Positions 51,573 to 58,960 of a DNA stretch of 64,000 nucleotides are shown in pieces (the first letter of the stretch is position 1; every line of letters starts with the position of its first letter). The position numbers and the translations under genes are program-made. Below the pieces are notes generated by a model that made no database searches, was not told the DNA's origin, and saw nothing but the letters and a program-made list of their open reading frames with translations. This DNA is from Arthrobacter sp. FW306-2-2C-D06B (GTDB lineage Bacteria; Actinomycetota; Actinomycetes; Actinomycetales; Micrococcaceae). The stretch lies in NCBI RefSeq assembly GCF_021789175.1, contig NZ_CP084560.1, positions 1,364,001 through 1,428,000 on the forward strand, given 5' to 3'.

Positions 51573-52781
51573 TCAATGGTCGTTGAGCCAGCTTTCGTAG
51601 CGTTGGTGGAAGTGGTCGTCACGGGTGAGTCCGCGTTCGAGTCTGGATAGTGCGGTGGGCCAGACGCGGAGGTCATCGGCGGCGGCCTGGAGCGTGATGT
51701 TCTTGGTTTTGCGCAGGGCGCGGAGTGCTGCAGCGTCCGGTGCCGGTTGCGGGTGTAGGAGCTGGTCGTAGAGTTCGCGTGCGACGTAGCGTTTGAGGCA
51801 GCGCATGATTTCCTTGGTGCTCTTGCCTTCTGCCCGGCGCCGGGCGACATAGGTTCTCGTGCGAGTGTCACTCATCATTCGGACGAGAACGACATGGTGG
51901 ATCGCCTTGTTCGCTTGCCGGTCGCCGCCGCGGCTGAGCCGGTGCCGTATGGTCTTACCGGAGGATGCGGGGATCGGTGCGACGCCGACGAGGGCTGCGA
52001 ATTGCGCTTCGGTGCAGATCCTTTCGGGGTTGTCGCCCACGGTGACCAGCAGCTGGCTTGCCACGTCGGTGCCGACCCCGTGCAGGTCGCGGAGCAAGGG
52101 CGCGTGAGTGGTGATGATCGCGTCGAGTTCAGCATCGATCAACGCTATTTCCTGGTGCAACGCGCGGTACCGGGTAGCGAGGCGTTTGAGCGCGGTAGCG
52201 GTAGCGTTCAGGGGTTCTGAGATGGTCCCTGCCGGACGGGTCTTTTCCAGTGCGGACATCTGCGCTGTTCTGGTCAGGCCCCGGTATTTGGCGCGGAGCG
52301 GCTCCGGAGCGGAGACAAGGAAGCTCTGGATCTGGTTCATGACCGCAACCCGTGCCCGCATCGCCGTGGATCTCTCAGACCGCAGGACACGCAGTGACTC
52401 CACAGCCCCGTCGCGCGCTTTCGGCGTGGCGGTGCCACGGCCAGCCAACGCGGACTCCGCAGCCTGATAAGCATCCAATGGGTCCGATTTGCCCTTTAGG
52501 CGGCGCCCCTGCCGGTTCGGGCGCATGACCTCCAGGACTTGGATGCCCTCACGGCTCAGGACGCGGGAGAGCTCGGCTCCGTAACTGCCGGTGCCCTCCA
52601 CGCCTACGGCCACGACCGGACCGAAGCCGATGATGAACTCCACAATCTTCCGGTAACCGGAACCCACGGCCAGGAACTCCCTGTCTGCCAGATGTTGTCC
52701 GGTTTCGCTGATGACGGCGACGTGATGGGTATCGGCATGCGTATCGATCCCGGCGATGACTTTCGGATGCTGTTTTGCCAT
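51573..52781 (-). CDS. IS110-family transposase (DEDD recombinase)
   Basis: The 402-residue protein has the N-terminal DEDD RuvC-like domain: GIDTHADTHHVAV, VEGTGSYGAEL and KSDPLDAYQAAESAL. The C-terminal Tnp_IS110 serine domain follows (LHGVGTDVASQLLV, PASSGKTIRHRLSRGGDRQAN, with the Ser in LSRGG). Beyond about residue 345 there is an extra helical segment resembling a helix-turn-helix (ITLQAAADDLRVWPTALSRL), not present in all family members. IS110 recombinases are guided by a bridge RNA from the element's non-coding end. The gene is intact. Confidence 0.93.
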   Translation of the reverse strand: MAKQHPKVIAGIDTHADTHHVAVISETGQHLADREFLAVGSGYRKIVEFIIGFGPVVAVGVEGTGSYGAELSRVLSREGIQVLEVMRPNRQGRRLKGKSDPLDAYQAAESALAGRGTATPKARDGAVESLRVLRSERSTAMRARVAVMNQIQSFLVSAPEPLRAKYRGLTRTAQMSALEKTRPAGTISEPLNATATALKRLATRYRALHQEIALIDAELDAIITTHAPLLRDLHGVGTDVASQLLVTVGDNPERICTEAQFAALVGVAPIPASSGKTIRHRLSRGGDRQANKAIHHVVLVRMMSDTRTRTYVARRRAEGKSTKEIMRCLKRYVARELYDQLLHPQPAPDAAALRALRKTKNITLQAAADDLRVWPTALSRLERGLTRDDHFHQRYESWLNDH

Positions 52782-52887
52782 GATGAAACTGCCCTGACCT
52801 TCCGTTGCGTGCGATGGAACACGAGGGGGGCGTGGCGGCCGGGTGGGCAGACAAGACAGTAACGGGATTCTTTGAGCAGGCTCCTAT
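52782..52887 (-). ncRNA. Candidate bridge-RNA region of the IS110 element
   Basis: This non-coding left end, 5' to the transposase, is where IS110-group elements encode the bridge RNA that pairs with target and donor DNA. It is GC-rich with complementary stretches, but I cannot fold it reliably. At about 105 bp it is shorter than the roughly 177-nt RNA known for IS621, so either the RNA runs into the coding region or the true end lies further right. Confidence 0.25.
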
Positions 52888-53049
52888 GAGGTCATGTCCA
52901 CCTGGGCCGCCGCGCATACTGCAGCCTGTGTCGCGGCGGACAGATCAAAATCAAGACAAACCCCAAAGGGCGTCAGTCGGAGGCAGAGCCACACCGCAAC
53001 ACAAGCCAATTCCATCATTACTGTCGGTGCCTGCTGGCAGAGTAGTGCC

Positions 53050-54828
53050 ATGGAAGCGATCGGACATCTCACCACCCGCCAGGGCGCCGCGCCCGGTGGC
53101 CGGTTTGTGGTGTCCCCTGGGGTGCGGGCGCCTTGGAGGGTGCCTGCGGCTGGTCAGTCGCTGATGCCGCGCCGGTTCGCTCTGCTGGATCCGGGTGAAG
53201 CTCACGGCGGCAGTCACGGTGGTCCGCAGCGGGTTCTGGAGGGTGCTCTTGCAGCGTTACGCTCGCTGGCGCGGACGGCGGTCGACGACGTCGGGCCGTT
53301 GGGGTTGCCGGATTCCGCGGCGTTTGCCTCCGGCGTGGAGGAACTCTCCCGCACCCTGGACTACTTGCAGCTCGTCGCCGCGGGGCAGTTGCATCGGGTG
53401 CGGCAGCAGGAGCCGGCCGCCGGAACTGGCTGGACGACCGGCTGGGGAGCCGAAACGCGGGCGGACGGCTCCAGCGATGGTCCCGGCAGCCCCGAAATTG
53501 AAGGCGGAGCAGCCGAGGCGAGTGCCGACGTCGGGAACGGCAGTCTCGCCGCGACGTCCGCCGTCGCCGGGTTCCGGGAGTTCCGGAACACAGGCGAGCA
53601 CCTGCGCTCGCTTCTGCGGATCAGCGCGGCCGAGGCGCGCCGCCGTCTTGCTTTGGCGGAGGATCTGCTGCCGGGACGCTCCCTGACGGGGCAGCGGATC
53701 CAGCCGCGGTATGGGGAAGTGGCCGCGGCCCTGGCCTGCGGGAGCATCGCGTCCCGGCCGGCCACCACCATCACCATGGCTCTGGATCGCGTCCGGCCCC
53801 TGTGCAGCCGCGAGACAGCAGCGGACATGGAACACGCATTGACCCTGACGGCGACCGAGAACGACGCCGATTTCCTGGCCAGGATTGCCCGGCGCTGGAC
53901 CGACGCGATCGACCAGGACGGTGCCGAGCCCAGCGAAGAAACCCTGCGCCACCTCCAAGGCGCTTTCCTGCGGCGGCCCAAACACGGGCTGCAACATGTG
54001 GAAATCTTCGCCACACAGGACCAATACGAGCACCTGCTCACCGTCATGAACACCGCCACCAACCCCCGGACCCGCACGTCGGGGGAGCCCGGACCGGAGG
54101 ACGATGCCGTGGAAGCCGGCGGCGGGAGCGCGCCGGCAAATGCTCCGGCCGACGGGCTGCCGGGTGGTTCAGGTGATGATGCCGCGTCCCTGGACCGCCG
54201 CACGAGGGCGCAGAAACTCCTGGACGGGTTGCTGGGCGCCTGCAAGATTGCCCTCGCCACCGGGGCGCTGCCTGCGGCCGGGGGCCAGCGCCCCCAGATC
54301 ATGGCCACCATCGACCACCGGGATCTCCTCGCATCGGTGAAGGAAGCCGGGCAGCTCACGTTCCTGGGCCAATCCGGACAAGCCGGGCGCGCCGACGGGT
54401 CGCAACAGGACACGGGGAGCTTTGCATTCACTGGTCCGGTCCCGGCGGCCACGTTGCGGAAGATCGCCTGCGATGCGGACATCATTCCCGTCGTCCTGGG
54501 CGGGGAAGGCCAGGTCCTGGACATCGGCCGGGCATCCCGGATCTTCCCCGCCCACATCCGTAAAGCCATCACCGCCCGGGACAAAGGCTGCGCGTTCCCT
54601 TCGTGCACGATGCCGGCCCCGTGGTGCGAAGCCCACCACATCACGTACTGGTCCCGGGGTGGACCAAGCAGCGCCGACAATGGTGTCCTGCTCTGCAGCC
54701 ATCACCACCACCTGATCCACAAGGAAGAGTGGCACATCCAGGTCCAAACAGGCGTGCCCTGGTTCATCCCGCCACCCCACATCGACCCAAGGCAACAGCC
54801 ACGCAGAAACCACTACTTCCAGGTGTGA
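53050..54828 (+). CDS. DUF222 and HNH endonuclease domain protein
   Basis: From ATG 53050 the product has 592 residues. A DUF222 domain covers about 60-430 (LAALRSLARTAVDDVGPL, ISAAEARRRLALAEDLLPGR, MEHALTLTATENDADFLARIA). A C-terminal HNH module follows (IRKAITARDKGCAFPSC, WCEAHHITYWSRGG, NGVLLCSHHHHLIHKEEW). Cysteines in CAFPSC and CSHHHH likely bind zinc. Such genes are present in many copies in Arthrobacter-related genomes and are suspected selfish or mobile sequences; a function is not established. The frame is open back to 52894, close to the IS end. Confidence 0.88.
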   Translation: MEAIGHLTTRQGAAPGGRFVVSPGVRAPWRVPAAGQSLMPRRFALLDPGEAHGGSHGGPQRVLEGALAALRSLARTAVDDVGPLGLPDSAAFASGVEELSRTLDYLQLVAAGQLHRVRQQEPAAGTGWTTGWGAETRADGSSDGPGSPEIEGGAAEASADVGNGSLAATSAVAGFREFRNTGEHLRSLLRISAAEARRRLALAEDLLPGRSLTGQRIQPRYGEVAAALACGSIASRPATTITMALDRVRPLCSRETAADMEHALTLTATENDADFLARIARRWTDAIDQDGAEPSEETLRHLQGAFLRRPKHGLQHVEIFATQDQYEHLLTVMNTATNPRTRTSGEPGPEDDAVEAGGGSAPANAPADGLPGGSGDDAASLDRRTRAQKLLDGLLGACKIALATGALPAAGGQRPQIMATIDHRDLLASVKEAGQLTFLGQSGQAGRADGSQQDTGSFAFTGPVPAATLRKIACDADIIPVVLGGEGQVLDIGRASRIFPAHIRKAITARDKGCAFPSCTMPAPWCEAHHITYWSRGGPSSADNGVLLCSHHHHLIHKEEWHIQVQTGVPWFIPPPHIDPRQQPRRNHYFQV

Positions 54829-54869
54829 CCACGTGCTCCGGTGTGACGTGCCTGTGCAAGAGTATGTGA

Positions 54870-55262
54870 ATGGAAATTCTTGACCGTGAGATCCTCGTCG
54901 ATGAACTCACGGCTGTCATGCGCGGGTATGAGGCGGCCAACAACACTCATGACATCGAGCGGGTCCTGCCGTACATCGCCGAGGACGCTTCCTATTGGTT
55001 TTCAGACGGATCTCACGAGGGCCACGAGCAGGTCCGGTCAGCTATCGAGGCGACCTTCCGCGCAATTCAGGACGAACGGTACCTCGTCGACGAACTGACG
55101 TGGGTGTTGGTGCAGGCGAATGGCGCCGTTTGCCGCTACCGATTCTCTTGGACGGGAATCGTCGATGGTCAGCCACGCTCCGGGGCAGGACGCGGCACCA
55201 ACGTATTCGTGCGCAGACACGAAGGCTGGCAGATTGTCCACGAACAACTGACGGCCGATTAG
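54870..55262 (+). CDS. SnoaL/NTF2-like protein
   Basis: The 130-residue protein shows the cone-shaped NTF2 pattern: two N-terminal helices (VDELTAVMRGYEAANNTHDI), then YIAEDASYWFSDGS. A strand-rich half follows with RYRFSWTGI, GAGRGTNVFVRRHEGWQIVHEQL. It matches DUF4440/SnoaL-like domains, which may be enzymes or small-molecule binders. No signal peptide. It is the last intact gene before a decayed stretch. Confidence 0.85.
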   Translation: MEILDREILVDELTAVMRGYEAANNTHDIERVLPYIAEDASYWFSDGSHEGHEQVRSAIEATFRAIQDERYLVDELTWVLVQANGAVCRYRFSWTGIVDGQPRSGAGRGTNVFVRRHEGWQIVHEQLTAD

Positions 55263-55397
55263 TGATGGCGCACCGGGAGGCGCCGTTGCCTGAGGGGAAC
55301 GGGTAGCCGGATCCCGCGCTTGTGTCGCGAATTGGTGATTCCGAACAACCCAACGGGTAAGTACGCTCTGGTTTACTAGGGCCATGGGGGACTTGGC

Positions 55398-55596
55398 AGA
55401 AACGAAGATCGCACACTCAAAGTGGACGGGCTGGTCAGCGGACGCGACCTTGGTGGTCGACAGCGAGCGTATGGCGCCCTTACGCCGCGAGGTGTCTTCG
55501 TCCGGAGCGAGAACGTCGATTGGATCACCGGGAACCGATGGCAGCAGATACACGTTGCCGGGATCCGCACCGTGGTCGACCTTCCGGTAACCGCAA
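55398..55596 (+). pseudogene. Fragment of an IphP-type tyrosine/serine phosphatase gene
   Basis: The frame through 55422 encodes VDGLVSGRDLGG, RGVFVRSENVDWITGN, and HVAGIRTVVDLP, the characteristic N-terminal part of bacterial Y_phosphatase3/IphP-like enzymes. The similarity ends at about 55596, and the catalytic HCxxGxxR loop is not found in any frame downstream. The gene is therefore truncated. Upstream residues (EDRTLK) fit the family but have no clear start in frame. Confidence 0.7.
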
Positions 55597-55600
55597 CAAC

Positions 55601-55740
55601 GCCGAACCTTGGCTCAAGGAGCTGTGGCGGCAACACGGCACAACAACCGAAGGCGCGTTCCGGGATGCGTTGGCAAATTTCGATCCCGAAACCTTGCTCG
55701 ACACCGCAGCGCTCACAGACGGGGACCGGGAGGCCTGTTC
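55601..55740 (+). pseudogene. Coding-like fragment of unrecognised protein
   Basis: A different frame reads EPWLKELWRQHGTTTEGAF and DALANFDPETLLDTAALTDG, which looks like real protein with normal codon use. It has no start, and plausible coding character is lost after about 55740. It directly follows the phosphatase fragment, suggesting a deletion joined pieces of two genes. I do not recognise the parent family. Confidence 0.4.
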
Positions 55741-56606
55741 ACCTGGCGTGGCGCGGCAACCAGACCCTCAAACCCGGCGGGATAGCGTGGGCGTGCAGTT
55801 TTGGCGGTCAAGATTTGCAGCTATCAGGCGACCCTTCAAGAAGGGCAATCGGCTTCCAGCGCGCAGCTCTTGTAAGCACCTCGGAGGCCGCCTAAGTGGC
55901 ATGGCTCCGATACGTGCGACTCGAAGCCATGATCTGGGTGCGAGATGTTGTTGAAGAGTCACGGCGGTGAGGGACCCCTGGGATTCAGCGAAAGCAGGGA
56001 ATGGGGCGGATTGGGACGCCACGGTTCAAACCGCAGGAACAGCAATGGCTGCAGAAACGCGCCGCTCGCCTCGTCTTCGGACTTCATCTCGATCTCCGGA
56101 AGCACTGCGCCGAGATTGCGGAGCACGGGACAAGATGTCTCGCGTTCCGCTGCTGCCTTGGAATGTCTGTCAGAAGGGGGATAACTGGGACCAGATCCTG
56201 ACAGGCCACTCCATCGGGCGAGCTGAGTTTAGTAAGAATTACGCCATGATCTGGACCAACATACGATTGCTCACTACGCCACTACCAAGACCGAATAGAA
56301 CGAAGCGGGGGGCGGATTTCCGAACACAGCGGAGCATCACCGGAGAACTAAGGAACTCGAGATCGGACGCGCATCCGGAGGGCCGTCCAGCCAATTGGAG
56401 AAGGACCAATTTGCGCTTGTGATCGGCGGAACGGATATGGTTCGACGCGTCCCACTTCACGCCATGGAACCCGCAACCCTGATTATTCGGATTTGCGGCA
56501 GGTCGCAGCCTTGAATGGCGTGGCCACTACGACGTAGCGCCGGGTCCGAGAAATGAGCGGCGGTTAAATGATGAACGCGTGCCGAGTAGTGCAATGTTCG
56601 GCAAGG
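55741..56606. other. Apparently decayed intergenic region
   Basis: About 870 bp without a supportable gene. Open frames on both strands are short or have mixed composition, and none has both a ribosome binding site and a recognisable domain. Base composition is less GC-rich near the right end, where the low-GC gene at 56607 begins. No repeats, tRNA remnants or transposase fragments were identified. Confidence 0.5.
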
Positions 56607-57254
56607 TCAAGCTCCGCCGTACCGGACTCTCGCTTGCTCAAGCAAGACGTTGGGGACACGGCCTACAGAGTCCCCCTCCCTTCCTAGGACTTTCTTCCAG
56701 TTCTCTTCGTTCTCCAGCGTCAACTCTTCATCTTCAGTTGTCGCAGTGCCGAGGTCTATTCGCACTGACTGAACGTACTGGTCGAGAACGTATTGATACT
56801 TCACCAACAGCTTGTGCTTTTCCGTGCTAACCCCCGTGGAAGGTGCACTTGCCAACTGGGTCAGATTGTTCATCAAAGTGTTAGCTGTCCGACGCACCGG
56901 GATTGCACCGATCAATTTCAACTGCGTCTTGGCTGCAAGGAGTTTGGACATGTCTGGCATACCAGTCTGAAGCTCACGGGCCATCATGAATGGGCGGCAG
57001 TTCTCGACCTCCAACAGGAAGTTTTCGTAGGCACTCTGTTTGCGATTGCGGTGCCACTGATCATGTTCCAATTGCTGCTCTCGCCGCCAGCGTGCGGCGT
57101 CCGAAAGGTTCGAGGCTTCTAGAGTCATTCGAGTTGTTCTACGAGTGAATAGCCCCCCGATGAGCGCCCCGCCGAGTCCGGCAATAACCGCCCCTGATGC
57201 TGTGGCAACGAGACGCACGGTCTCACCGTCGATTGGAACAGCCGCAATATCCAT
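56607..57254 (-). CDS. Hypothetical membrane-anchored coiled-coil protein
   Basis: The 215-residue product starts at an ATG at 57254. Residues 12-34 form one membrane helix (VATASGAVIAGLGGALIGGLF), followed by a basic stop-transfer (TRRTTR). A long helical, partly coiled-coil cytoplasmic region contains WRREQQLEHDQWHRNRKQSAY and later ENEENWKKVLG. Codon use is clearly more A/T-rich than neighbouring genes, suggesting horizontal acquisition. Similar single-helix proteins occur beside mobile or defence genes, but I recognise no named family. Confidence 0.6.
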   Translation of the reverse strand: MDIAAVPIDGETVRLVATASGAVIAGLGGALIGGLFTRRTTRMTLEASNLSDAARWRREQQLEHDQWHRNRKQSAYENFLLEVENCRPFMMARELQTGMPDMSKLLAAKTQLKLIGAIPVRRTANTLMNNLTQLASAPSTGVSTEKHKLLVKYQYVLDQYVQSVRIDLGTATTEDEELTLENEENWKKVLGREGDSVGRVPNVLLEQARVRYGGA

Positions 57255-57397
57255 TGCAACAGCCTACGAAACTTGGCGTAATATCTAGGCATTTCGTCAA
57301 TTCCAAAACGTAGATCAGGAAGTTTGTTCGGCTCATCCTTATGGATTTCAGAGCTGAACCGGGATCGGACCCGTGAGTACCTGAGCCCCTCAACCCC

Positions 57398-58960
57398 CTA
57401 CGCCGCAACCCCCTGAAAGTGCTTTTCAATAATCCCCTTGATGTCCCCGTGGCACCCTCCACACCCGGTCCCCGCGCGGGTCGCTTTGGAAACCGCCGGC
57501 ACGGAGGAGCAGCCATCCAGCACGGCTTCCTCGATGCTCGCACCGCTGACGCCTGCGCAGCGGCACACGGTCCGCTGAGGATCATCACTCGAAGCAGAAG
57601 AATCCAGTTGGTCCGGCCCATCCAAGCGCAGCAGGAGTGAACGGTCTGCCGGAAGTTCGGAGCCGCGTTCGAAGAGCATCACGAGTTCCGCGGCGGTGCG
57701 CGGCATGCCTACAGTCACGAGTCCCTCGAGTGCGCCGCCGCGCGTCGTCATTTTGACATAGCGGCCGTGTTCCGGATCGGCCCATTGGGCAACCTGGCGC
57801 CGCGGCATTCCCTCGGAGGCCCCGACGGACAACAGCTCGTCATCCCACGGTTCGGCGCTGTTGTCGCCGGCGACCGCCAGGTTGATGCCGCGCGCCTTCA
57901 ACACCACGACGCCGGGCTTCTCCTGCGGGAGCGGTGCCAGGGTGTCGGCAGCGCCCTGGCCGCCCTCTGCAAGGAGGATCAGGTACTCGGCAAGCCACTC
58001 GGCCTGGCGCCAGCCCGGACCCACCAGGCCGGAAGGACCCAGTGCGGTACGGCATTCGGCACACTCGGTATCGGCGCAGCGGACTTCGGCGCAGTCGCCG
58101 ATCGCGAACATGTGCGGCTCGTGGTAGGTCCGCAGGTGGTGATCCACCAGGATGCCGGTGGCCGCGGGGAGCCCACAACCTTCGGCCAGTTCGATCCGTG
58201 GGCGAACGCCACAGGAAAGGACAAGTAGGTCGCCTTCGATCCGTGACCCGTCGTCGAGCACCAGGGCCGAAAACTTGCCGTCGGGACCATTGTGTTCCAC
58301 CGCTGTAGAGCGGGCGTTGCCCACCATGGTGATCCCGCTGTTGCGCAAGCTCGCCGCGAGAACGGCTCCACCGCCGCGGTCGATATTGCGGCCCAGAGGG
58401 AAGGAACCGTTGTGCACCACTGTCGTCAGGGAGCCTTCTTCCGCCGCGGCCAAGGCCGTTTCGAGGCCAAGCACGCCACCCCCGAGGACGATCACGCGCT
58501 TGCCGGCAGTCACGGCGTCGCGCAGTTGCGCGGCGTCGCGCAGGTCACGGAGGGCCGTCACCCCTAAAGGGAGCACGGGATGCGAAGGATCAGGGTTGAT
58601 ACCGGTGAGGTTCGGAATGACGGGCCTCGAGCCGGTGGCGAACACCAAACGGTCGTAGGGCGGCGTGGTCCCGTCCGACAGGACAAGCTGCTGGCGCGCG
58701 CGGTCGATGCGTTTGACGGTGACGCCCAGCCGCACCTCGACGCCGTCGGCCGCCAAATCGCCAGCGTCCGCCATCGCAAGTGCCTCCGCGGTGGTCCGCC
58801 CCACGCCGAGTTCCGCCACCATGACGCGGTTGTACGCGGCGTCGGCCTCCTGCCCGACGACGAGCAACTGTACAAGGCCGCCGCGCACGGCGGGCACCAA
58901 CTCGTCCACCAGCCGGGCCGCGACCGGTCCGAACCCGACCACCACAATTCGCTCGCTCAC
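57398..58960 (-). CDS. FAD/[2Fe-2S] electron-transfer subunit for nitrate reduction (NasB/NirB N-terminal type)
   Basis: The GTG at 58960 has AAGGAGG five bases upstream and overlaps the nitrate reductase stop (GTGA). The 520 residues hold an FAD module (VVVGFGPVAARL), an NAD module (VIVLGGGVLGLETALAAAEEG, about 150) and HMFAIGDCAEV. A cysteine cluster in CADTECAEC (about 290) is unusual. A C-terminal BFD-like [2Fe-2S] domain (CRCAGVSGA, CGGCHGD) ends the protein. It matches the first half of NirB without the siroheme domain, as in assimilatory nitrate reductase electron-transfer subunits. It likely passes NADH electrons to the molybdoenzyme. Confidence 0.88.
   Translation of the reverse strand: MSERIVVVGFGPVAARLVDELVPAVRGGLVQLLVVGQEADAAYNRVMVAELGVGRTTAEALAMADAGDLAADGVEVRLGVTVKRIDRARQQLVLSDGTTPPYDRLVFATGSRPVIPNLTGINPDPSHPVLPLGVTALRDLRDAAQLRDAVTAGKRVIVLGGGVLGLETALAAAEEGSLTTVVHNGSFPLGRNIDRGGGAVLAASLRNSGITMVGNARSTAVEHNGPDGKFSALVLDDGSRIEGDLLVLSCGVRPRIELAEGCGLPAATGILVDHHLRTYHEPHMFAIGDCAEVRCADTECAECRTALGPSGLVGPGWRQAEWLAEYLILLAEGGQGAADTLAPLPQEKPGVVVLKARGINLAVAGDNSAEPWDDELLSVGASEGMPRRQVAQWADPEHGRYVKMTTRGGALEGLVTVGMPRTAAELVMLFERGSELPADRSLLLRLDGPDQLDSSASSDDPQRTVCRCAGVSGASIEEAVLDGCSSVPAVSKATRAGTGCGGCHGDIKGIIEKHFQGVAA

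Larger units (their letters stand above)
51560..52887 (-). mobile_element. IS110-family insertion sequence
   Basis: A transposase gene almost fills the element. In element orientation, ATAGGAGC occurs at both ends as a direct repeat: just past the transposase stop (51567-51560) and about 100 bp before its start (52887-52880). IS110 elements lack terminal inverted repeats and have a long 5' and a very short 3' non-coding end, which fits. The limits are therefore proposed from the repeat, about 1.32 kb apart, and are not proven. Confidence 0.65.

Noticed and set aside
57255..57397. Possible tRNA remnant near GAACCGGGATCGGACCCGTG
   Set aside because: The T-arm-like text is not followed or preceded by a foldable cloverleaf.
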